Below are positions 1-5,148 of a DNA stretch of 6,378 nt, in pieces (the stretch's first letter is position 1; every line of letters begins with the position of its first letter). This DNA comes from Spirochaetales bacterium. Its GTDB lineage: Bacteria; Spirochaetota; Spirochaetia; Sphaerochaetales; Sphaerochaetaceae. The translations under genes and the position numbers were made by a program. The DNA is taken from assembly GCA_022785155.1 (NCBI GenBank), contig JALFRH010000074.1:1-6378 (forward strand), in the 5' to 3' direction. Below the pieces are notes generated by a model. The model was given only the letters and a program-made list of their open reading frames with translations, did not search any database and was not told the origin of the DNA.

Positions 1-1480
1 CTTCATATACTCCCCCTCTGTCCCTTATATCCTGAAGTTTCTTCTCAAACTTCAAGGCATCGGTTAGATGCCACTTCTTCATTCCTGGTATTTCATCAGG
101 AACCAAAGCCGTTATTTTATTGGATTCGTCAAAAGGAATATCCAGTACCCTGCATACATCCTTCACGACGGCCTTAGGCTTAAGGGTTCCGAAGGTGGTT
201 ATCTGACCTACGGAATCGTGGCCATAGTGCTCCGTTACATAATCTATGACTTCCCCTCTTCTTTCGAAGCAGAAGTCGATATCGAAATCAGGAAGGGATA
301 CACGTTCAGGATTCAAGAATCTTTCGAAGAGAAGATTGTATTTTATAGGGTCTACGTCTGTGATTGTAGTTGCGTAGGCTACAAGGGAACCGGCTCCGGA
401 TCCTCTTCCAGGTCCTACTGGAATACCATGGGTCTTTGCCCAGTGTATGTAGTCTCTGACAATAAGAAAGTACGCAGGGAAGTCCATCTTTATGATGATG
501 TCCAGTTCATACTGGAGTCTTTTTTTCAGACTCTCCATCTCCTCTTCTGTCGCATCAGGGTATCTTACTGTCAGACCTTCATAGGAGAGGGCTGTAAGAT
601 ACTCCGCATCATCCTTGTATTGAGGAGGAATCTGGCATTTTGGAAGGACAGGACCTGGGAAGTTAATGGTAAGCTGGCATCTCTCTGCAATTTTTCCTGT
701 ATTCTCAATGGCCTCTGGAAAATCCTTGAAAAGTTCCTCCATTTCCTGGGGGGACCTGAAATAGAACTCCCCCTCTTTATATCTCATTCTGTTTTTGTCT
801 GTTTTCTTGGACTGGGTTCCGATACAGATGAGAGTGTCATGGGCATTCCAGTCGTCTTTGTCTATGTAGTGGATATCGTTGGTGCATACAAGAGGTACTC
901 CCAGTTCCTCTGAGAGTTTGGGCAGTTGTCTTAACACCACCTGTTCTTCTTCCAGTCCATGGTTCTGGATTTCAAGGTAATACCTGTCGCCGAAGAGGTT
1001 CTTGAACCAAAGAACCCTTTCTTTGGCTTCTTCTATCTTCCCTCCGAGAATAAGACGAGGAATCTCACCTGAAACACAGGCGGATAGACAAATAAGATCC
1101 TGGCTGTGGGATATAAGACTTTCGTCGTCGATTCTTGGCTTATAGTAGTAACCTTCCTTCCACGCAATGGAGTTCAGTTCCATGAGATTATGGTAGCCCT
1201 TGTCCGACATGGCTATGAGAATAAGGTGGTAATACTTGGCGGAAGGGTCTTTTACATGTCTGTCGTGGGTATAGTAGAACTCACACCCGACCAAGGGGTT
1301 TATTCCATTGGCCTTGCATTCTTTATAGAAAGTTACGGCTCCATACATGTTTCCATGGTCTGTCAGGGCCAAGGCCGTCATGCCATATTCCTTGCATTTT
1401 GCTATATAGCGTGGAATTGAAGCCGCAGAATCGAGGAGTGAAAAGTCGCTGTGGTTATGTAGATGGACAAAATTACTCAA
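1..1480 (-). CDS. dnaE: DNA polymerase III alpha subunit, N-terminal part (runs off left edge)
   Basis: Catalytic subunit of the replicative polymerase, here the first 493 codons plus one base; the remainder lies beyond the left edge. I translated the reverse strand by hand. The PHP domain begins at once (FVHLHNHSDFSLLD, residues 4-17) and extends to about residue 270. The likely metal ligands all seem present: H8, H10, D17, H42 (TDHG), E67, H85, C135, D202 and H204. The polymerase core follows, with GPGRGSGAGSLVAY at 357-370 and PDFDIDF at 397-403; D400 and D402 match the E. coli catalytic pair D401/D403. GTLKPKAVVKDV at 430-441 is also typical of the family. The start is TTG at 1480-1478: no in-frame ATG lies nearby, the conserved PHP motif begins three residues later, and AAAGGA sits 7 bases upstream. 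The start overlaps the stop of the FAD-subunit gene by 8 bases, so translational coupling is likely. DnaE-type rather than PolC-type, because the PHP domain is N-terminal and not interrupted by an exonuclease domain. Confidence 0.97.
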   Translation of the reverse strand, partial: MSNFVHLHNHSDFSLLDSAASIPRYIAKCKEYGMTALALTDHGNMYGAVTFYKECKANGINPLVGCEFYYTHDRHVKDPSAKYYHLILIAMSDKGYHNLMELNSIAWKEGYYYKPRIDDESLISHSQDLICLSACVSGEIPRLILGGKIEEAKERVLWFKNLFGDRYYLEIQNHGLEEEQVVLRQLPKLSEELGVPLVCTNDIHYIDKDDWNAHDTLICIGTQSKKTDKNRMRYKEGEFYFRSPQEMEELFKDFPEAIENTGKIAERCQLTINFPGPVLPKCQIPPQYKDDAEYLTALSYEGLTVRYPDATEEEMESLKKRLQYELDIIIKMDFPAYFLIVRDYIHWAKTHGIPVGPGRGSGAGSLVAYATTITDVDPIKYNLLFERFLNPERVSLPDFDIDFCFERRGEVIDYVTEHYGHDSVGQITTFGTLKPKAVVKDVCRVLDIPFDESNKITALVPDEIPGMKKWHLTDALKFEKKLQDIRDRGGVYE

Positions 1481-2411
1481 TATTGTTTCCTTTGTTTTGT
1501 GCCTGTTCTATTTGGGATGGGGCGAATACCTTGGCATTAATGCCGTTTACCATATTTTCCAGAATATTGTCGAGTCTTCTTTTCTGAAGAACCGTAGTAT
1601 TTGGGGCTACGGCATTTATGAAGGTGTATATAATCTGTAGCAGCTGGCTGAACTCTCCTTCCGAAAGAGGAAAGTGGAGCTGCATAAGAATATTATCAAG
1701 ATCCTTGGAGTATACAATACCCTTTGTAGGGAATGTGATTGCAAAATGAGGATTCAGAAGGGTATCCATCTGTCCCTCCCTTGCCGTAAGGGCCACTGCA
1801 ACGGCATTGTCCGGATCATCGATGTAGGAGCCTTCTTCCTTAAAATAATAATAGTCTGAAGCCAATAGTGACACCCTGACCCTGGTGATGAGGCTTCTGG
1901 GAGGAAGGGTCACCATTCCATCCTTTGATTCGTTCACCATAAGGGAAATGGGGATCCATCTTGATTTCACTGTCTTCTTTCTGACACTTCTCACCTCCGC
2001 ATTGGCCCCCAAGGTAATGAGGGTGCCTGGAAGGGAAGTCATCGGGTTTCTGGCGGCTATGGCACCTCCGAAGGTGGCTCGTCCTGTAATGAGAGGGCTG
2101 CCGATGGCAAGGATATTTTCTTTCAGAATCTCAGGAATGTAGTTCCTGTGGTTTTTCAGGATACTATCCAAGGTGACAGTGGCTCCAATTTCGATCATTC
2201 TGTCGTTTCTTGTTATTTTCTTCAGTTCTTCGATACCCTTCAGATATACGATTTCAGAATCTGTACTTCTTGAAGGGTAGGCCTTGGGCCTTGTCATGAT
2301 ATTGGTGCCTCCGGCCCAAATCTGTACATTGGGGTATCTGAGGACGGTCTGGCTGTATTCAGCCAAGTTCATAGGTGTATGGATAGAGGGTGAGTTAAGA
2401 CCTTCGTACAT
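1473..2411 (-). CDS. Xanthine dehydrogenase-like FAD-binding subunit
   Basis: 312-residue protein resembling the medium, FAD-binding subunit of molybdenum hydroxylases (CoxM/XdhB type, usually about 280-300 residues). In that family it passes electrons from the iron-sulfur subunit to an acceptor via FAD. The first flavin motif is AGGTNIM at 33-39 (family AGGTDLL-like). The second region, IGSPLITGRATFGGAIA at 103-119, matches the family's IGxxxIRNxATIGGN, but the Asn after GG is Ala, and the Asp that usually follows further on (family SPxGD or SPxSD) is not evident in NPMTSLPG. Residues of roughly 180-290 fit the C-terminal domain, ending with a D/R-rich helix (KRRLDNILENMV). No signal peptide or membrane segment is seen, so it is probably cytoplasmic. 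Start ATG at 2411-2409 has a strong AAGGAG 8 bases upstream. The gene overlaps the iron-sulfur gene by 17 bases and dnaE by 8. The substrate cannot be deduced. Confidence 0.9.
   Translation of the reverse strand: MYEGLNSPSIHTPMNLAEYSQTVLRYPNVQIWAGGTNIMTRPKAYPSRSTDSEIVYLKGIEELKKITRNDRMIEIGATVTLDSILKNHRNYIPEILKENILAIGSPLITGRATFGGAIAARNPMTSLPGTLITLGANAEVRSVRKKTVKSRWIPISLMVNESKDGMVTLPPRSLITRVRVSLLASDYYYFKEEGSYIDDPDNAVAVALTAREGQMDTLLNPHFAITFPTKGIVYSKDLDNILMQLHFPLSEGEFSQLLQIIYTFINAVAPNTTVLQKRRLDNILENMVNGINAKVFAPSQIEQAQNKGNNIE
1488..1493 (-). promoter_or_regulatory. Shine-Dalgarno site for dnaE
   Basis: The minus strand reads AAAGGA, then 7 bases, then the TTG start of dnaE. The site lies within the last codons of the FAD-subunit gene. 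It is the main reason for accepting the TTG, together with the conserved DnaE N-terminus directly after it. Confidence 0.75.
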
Positions 2412-2874
2412 TTCTCTTTCTCCTTATGTCCAAGGCTTTTGTCACTACGTTGACTTCATCCACTGTCTCCATGCAATTGCATTTCACGACACTCATGGTT
2501 CTCTTTATTTCATCGGGAGTGGTTTCTTCTGAAGAAATAAGGGACTCGAAGATAATGGAGCGGGAAGCGTAGCAATCCTTGCATGGCTCCACGCCTACAA
2601 CCTCATAGGCCTTGGATATATCCTTCATGTTCCTGGTTTTCTGGAACTGGTCGAAGGTCAAGATGTTTTTTCCTTTAAGTTCGAATGCAGGGACCATACA
2701 TGAAAGCTCAGCCTTTCCGTCCACAAGGACTGCGCATAGACCGCACATTCTTCCCTTGCAGTGCGCTGTATTGCTTTGGTTGTCCAGATTCTCCTGTAAA
2801 ATAAGGGACAAGGGTTTGTTTGAGTTAAGGGAGAGGGTAAGGGTCTTACCGTCAATATTGCAGTCTATTTTCAT
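2395..2874 (-). CDS. Xanthine dehydrogenase-like [2Fe-2S] subunit
   Basis: 159-residue protein of the small iron-sulfur subunit type (CoxS/XdhC-like, usually 150-170 residues), which in the family relays electrons from the molybdenum site to FAD through two [2Fe-2S] clusters. The N-terminal plant-ferredoxin-like domain has the full first set of ligands: C39-x4-C44-x2-C47-x11-C59, in HCKGRMCGLCAVLVDG. The C-terminal domain keeps four cysteines, C98-x2-C101 and C132-x-C134, in the right order for the second cluster. Their context is unusual: the family's QCGFCTPG is PCKDCYAS and CRCTGY is CNCMET. The Gln that normally contacts the molybdopterin is absent, which fits the degenerate large subunit next to it. 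The tail (149-159) is rich in Arg/Lys. The ATG overlaps the stop of the large-subunit gene in a TAATG junction, with GAAGGAG 7 bases upstream. Confidence 0.92.
   Translation of the reverse strand: MKIDCNIDGKTLTLSLNSNKPLSLILQENLDNQSNTAHCKGRMCGLCAVLVDGKAELSCMVPAFELKGKNILTFDQFQKTRNMKDISKAYEVVGVEPCKDCYASRSIIFESLISSEETTPDEIKRTMSVVKCNCMETVDEVNVVTKALDIRRKRNVRRS
2420..2425 (-). promoter_or_regulatory. Shine-Dalgarno site for FAD-subunit gene
   Basis: AAGGAG on the minus strand, 8 bases before the ATG at 2411, inside the 3' end of the [2Fe-2S] gene. It fixes the start and supports coupled translation across the 17-base overlap. Confidence 0.8.
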
Positions 2875-4835
2875 TACGCTTCTCCTTCTATATATTTCTC
2901 GATTTCCTTGTCTCCCATAGGCAGCTTCAAGCCGCTACCTTGGCCTGTGGCCTGCCAAAGGGCTGAAGATAGGGCTGATATCACCAAGGATCTCACCAGG
3001 TTTTCCATAGATGAGTAGGTGCCTATGTCTTTCCTTTCGGATGAGAAGTTTACATTGATATTGAAGTTGTCTGCAATTCCGATCCCAAGATCCTCAAAGG
3101 CGACCATGGCAGTACTCTTTATTCTGTCTTTTATTCCCTTGAGGTTTGGAAGTGCAAGAGCTGTATCTATCCAGATATTCTTTACTTCAGGTATCAGAGA
3201 TATCTTGGGGATCACCAACTCAACTACTGCAGTTCCAAATCCTGAATACTCGAATTCGCAGGGGAGTGCAAGGTTCTGTGAGTTGAACCTCAAGGTTATA
3301 GGTAGTTCTGCATCTTCCTTTTTCGACAGCTGGGAAAGCTTCATGGTCGCCTTCATAAGCTGTGTAAGGAATATGGATGAATAGGAAGATAGGATATCCG
3401 GGCCACTGTCAGGAGCCTTCTGTGTGCCTTCCATAAACAGCACAAGCTCGCTTTGGTCTGAGTTTGAGAAGGTTCTTCCCAGGGTTTCCTTTATATTCCT
3501 GTCTCCTGAAAGAGACTGGGGGAAATACCCTGAAACCGTTACATTCTTCTTTGTCGAATATGAAAGTGTGGCGTTGAATTGGTTCTCTTTTGCAGTAGTT
3601 GTGGAGAAACCTGCTGTTGTAAGGCCGGAGGAAAGACCGATGCCATATAGATATCCTTGGAGACCGAACTTTCCTGAATGGAGGGAAGCCGAGGACCATT
3701 TTCTATTGAAATCGGATTCGATAGATATTCTTCTGACTTTCTCTTCCAAATCAGTCAGATCATGGCGAGGTGCCCAGTCTGTGAATCTGGTGGCGTCTTT
3801 GTTTGTATCGAGAATGAAGGAAGAAGGGGTAAGCTCCATTTTCGATGCGAGGCGGGAGGTGTGGATTCCCCTGGAAGCCAGGGACGCCGAATGCACCATG
3901 GAGCCACAGAAAATACTGGGTTTCTTGGAACTTTTCTGTGTTCTGATCATGGCCTTGAAGGACTCAAGGGAGTATTTGGGAAGTATGTTCACCATTATCT
4001 GGCGTTGCACTTCCTTTCCCATAATAGCCCAGAAGCCTTGGTCTATGACAACAGAGGTTTCTTCATGTCTCGGTTTATTGTTTTTGTCTATCCATGTGAC
4101 GGTATGGAACGAGATTCCGGGCCTTGATATGGTCCCCGATTCCCTCATCTCCGAAGGCATACCTGTTACAGATGCCGCTATGGCTGTATAAGCCGCATAA
4201 AAGGCAGGACTTACAAGATACTCGTCATATTTCGATGAATACTTATCAGGATGAAGAGTGATGGTTTCAATGGAAAGGTTTAGGGCTGAAGCCACTGAGT
4301 TTCTGACCAAAGACTGCCACTGGGAAGCGCACTCAATATGTATTGTTCCATTGGAATCCTTCCAGCTGAGAATAGGGAATCTGTTGAAGGCCTCTATGCA
4401 TCCGTTCTCGATTTCAAAACTTGATTCCACTTTCTTCATCTGCTGGAGTTCTTCATCATTCCCTCCATTGTCCTCCAGTCCCCAGGAAAAGAAGAGGGGA
4501 TCAGGGAAGCCTGAATCATCTTCTTCCTTGAAATCTACAGGAGAAGTGATGGCTTTGATTTTCTCAAGAGCAAGTTCAGTAGTTTCATAATCAGGGCCGA
4601 AAAGCACCAATAAGGGTTGTCCCTTATATGCAATGAAATCAGATGCCAAAAGAGGAATCTTCGTACCCATTATATTTATTTCGTTTGCACCAGGAATGTT
4701 TTCTGCTTTCAGAACAAAGAATCTGGAATCAAGTTCAGGCATTTCGAATCCTTCCAGCTTTCTACCTGCTTCGGTGGAACGAAGGATCATGCCACATCTC
4801 ATGGTGTATCTTGAGAAATTTTTACGATCAGCCAT
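2874..4835 (-). CDS. Degenerate xanthine dehydrogenase/aldehyde oxidase-like large subunit
   Basis: 653 residues from the chosen start, slightly shorter than typical molybdopterin-binding subunits (about 700-780). The outline of the family is followable. The N-terminal 'hammerhead'-like segment is at about 16-105 (LLASDFIAYKGQPLLVLFGP resembles the family's xVxYxGQPVAxVVA). Residues 162-182 resemble the dG-l-v-x-tQ-x-x-x-R stretch. Residues about 395-500 are a family-like stretch with APDSGPDILSS, and the C-terminal ALSSALWQATG resembles AIxNAIxxATG. The cofactor and catalytic motifs appear lost: GGxFGxK is DKYSSKYD (197-204), RGxG is about FCGSM (309-313), the GQGxxT loop is SLSGDRN (441-447), and catalytic GVGE is DIGT with Thr606. 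I infer it is unlikely to be an ordinary molybdenum hydroxylase. Start: the frame is open to TTG 4886 and ATG 4883, but ATG 4835 (MADRKNF) directly follows a promoter-like element; no candidate has a Shine-Dalgarno site, so the start is uncertain. First gene of the operon; cytoplasmic. Confidence 0.85.
   Translation of the reverse strand: MADRKNFSRYTMRCGMILRSTEAGRKLEGFEMPELDSRFFVLKAENIPGANEINIMGTKIPLLASDFIAYKGQPLLVLFGPDYETTELALEKIKAITSPVDFKEEDDSGFPDPLFFSWGLEDNGGNDEELQQMKKVESSFEIENGCIEAFNRFPILSWKDSNGTIHIECASQWQSLVRNSVASALNLSIETITLHPDKYSSKYDEYLVSPAFYAAYTAIAASVTGMPSEMRESGTISRPGISFHTVTWIDKNNKPRHEETSVVIDQGFWAIMGKEVQRQIMVNILPKYSLESFKAMIRTQKSSKKPSIFCGSMVHSASLASRGIHTSRLASKMELTPSSFILDTNKDATRFTDWAPRHDLTDLEEKVRRISIESDFNRKWSSASLHSGKFGLQGYLYGIGLSSGLTTAGFSTTTAKENQFNATLSYSTKKNVTVSGYFPQSLSGDRNIKETLGRTFSNSDQSELVLFMEGTQKAPDSGPDILSSYSSIFLTQLMKATMKLSQLSKKEDAELPITLRFNSQNLALPCEFEYSGFGTAVVELVIPKISLIPEVKNIWIDTALALPNLKGIKDRIKSTAMVAFEDLGIGIADNFNINVNFSSERKDIGTYSSMENLVRSLVISALSSALWQATGQGSGLKLPMGDKEIEKYIEGEA
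2882..2888 (-). promoter_or_regulatory. Shine-Dalgarno site for [2Fe-2S] gene
   Basis: GAAGGAG on the minus strand, 7 bases before the ATG at 2874, within the last codons of the large-subunit gene. With the TAATG stop-start junction this indicates coupled translation. Confidence 0.8.
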
Positions 4836-4841
4836 AGAAAT

Positions 4842-4871
4842 ACAATAACACTTAGTGTTCACTGCTTGCAA
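4842..4871 (-). promoter_or_regulatory. Candidate promoter of the XDH-like/dnaE operon
   Basis: The minus strand shows TTGCAA (4871-4866), an 18-base gap, then TATTGT (4847-4842) preceded by TG one base upstream, giving an extended -10-like TGTTATTGT. The ATG at 4835 begins 6 bases after the -10, about where transcription would start, so the message may be leaderless; this fits the lack of a Shine-Dalgarno sequence. The match is partial (4 of 6 in each hexamer) and judged by eye. A perfect TTGACA at 4897-4892 could be an alternative -35, but no good -10 lies 16-18 bases downstream of it. Confidence 0.4.
4847..4859. promoter_or_regulatory. 13-bp palindrome, candidate operator
   Basis: AACACTTAGTGTT is a perfect inverted repeat with 6-base arms around one central base. 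It covers the TG extension and the upstream edge of the proposed -10 of the leftward operon, where a bound repressor would block transcription. No regulator family is identified for it; chance occurrence in A/T-rich DNA cannot be excluded. Confidence 0.35.
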
Positions 4872-4933
4872 GAAATCAAGCATCAAGGGAGTGTCAAATA
4901 GGGAGTATGGGGGTCAGCTGGCAAATCTTTGAA

Positions 4934-4978
4934 TATCATCCAACGCATCTCCAAAGCATATCTATAGATCAGATGATA
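4934..4978. repeat. 7-bp inverted repeat
   Basis: TATCATC (4934-4940) pairs with GATGATA (4972-4978), enclosing 31 bases that contain the perfect palindrome ATCTATAGAT (4960-4969). The stem is short and the loop long, so a stable RNA hairpin is doubtful; protein-binding half-sites are the other possibility. Confidence 0.3.
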
Positions 4979-5008
4979 GGTTCCCTAGACGGGAATGTCA
5001 CTCGAAAG

Positions 5009-5060
5009 AATGATTTTTTACACCCCTATTTTTATTTTAGGACAATTATTGAAAATCATT
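5009..5060. repeat. 9-bp inverted repeat
   Basis: AATGATTTT (5009-5017) is the exact reverse complement of AAAATCATT (5052-5060), 34 bases apart, in the A/T-rich upstream region of ligA. It overlaps the first copy of the TTTACACCCC direct repeat by one base. Function unknown. Confidence 0.35.
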
Positions 5061-5113
5061 TGTATTTTTTTTGTTTTTCACTCTATTCTGTAAATTGTCA
5101 AAATTTACACCCC
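5017..5113. repeat. 10-bp direct repeat TTTACACCCC, two copies
   Basis: TTTACACCCC occurs at 5017-5026 and again at 5104-5113, 87 bases apart (start to start), each following an A/T-rich stretch. The C-run stands out in otherwise A/T-rich DNA, so shared ancestry or a repeated protein-binding site is possible. The second copy lies about 20 bases upstream of the proposed ligA -10. Confidence 0.4.
5041..5099. repeat. 7-bp inverted repeat
   Basis: GACAATT (5041-5047) and AATTGTC (5093-5099) are exact reverse complements, 45 bases apart. They lie between the two TTTACACCCC copies, interleaved with the 9-bp inverted repeat. Could be paired binding sites or chance. Confidence 0.3.
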
Positions 5114-5132
5114 CCTTTAACTATGGCTAATG

Positions 5133-5141
5133 TGTTATATT
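5133..5141 (+). promoter_or_regulatory. Candidate extended -10 promoter of ligA
   Basis: TGTTATATT is an extended -10-like element: TG, one base, then TATATT (5 of 6 to TATAAT). No good -35 lies at normal distance. It ends 7 bases before the ligA ATG at 5149, so transcription would start at or next to the ATG and give a leaderless message. The absence of a Shine-Dalgarno sequence upstream of the ATG agrees with this. Confidence 0.45.
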
Positions 5142-5148
5142 TATTGAC

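Larger units (their letters stand above)
4836..5148. other. Divergent intergenic region between the operon and ligA
   Basis: About 313 bases without a convincing gene. The ligA-proximal part (roughly 5009-5148) is markedly A/T-rich with long T runs on the plus strand. The region holds candidate promoters for both flanking genes at its two ends, a 13-bp palindrome, a perfect 10-bp palindrome ATCTATAGAT (4960-4969), and several short inverted and direct repeats listed separately. If the operon starts at ATG 4883 or TTG 4886 instead of 4835, the gap is about 50 bases shorter. The plus-strand frame starting at 4907 has no usable ribosome site and no recognisable protein character. Confidence 0.8.

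Noticed and set aside
68..913. Long plus-strand open frame (281 codons)
   Set aside because: It is antisense to dnaE, whose translation carries clear PHP and polymerase motifs. The plus-strand product has no recognisable domain.
3424..4191. Long plus-strand open frame (255 codons)
   Set aside because: It lies opposite the large-subunit gene, which is supported by operon structure and family resemblance; the antisense product has no recognisable character.
2874..4835. Treating the large-subunit gene as a pseudogene
   Set aside because: The frame is uninterrupted for 653 codons, tightly joined to its partner genes, and its partners keep their cofactor ligands, which argues for selection on a changed function rather than decay.
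4833..4886. N-terminal extension of the large subunit to TTG 4886 or ATG 4883
   Set aside because: No ribosome site precedes either codon, the extra residues do not resemble the family, and the extension would run through the proposed promoter and palindrome. It is not excluded, only less likely.
4892..4897. Perfect minus-strand TTGACA as the operon's -35
   Set aside because: At 16-18 bases downstream the sequence offers only TTCTTG-like hexamers, a poor -10.
5095..5131. TTGTCA or TTTACA (5104-5109) as a -35 for ligA
   Set aside because: The best -10 at normal spacing is GCTAAT or TAACTA, weaker than the extended -10 at 5133-5141; kept only as a weak alternative.
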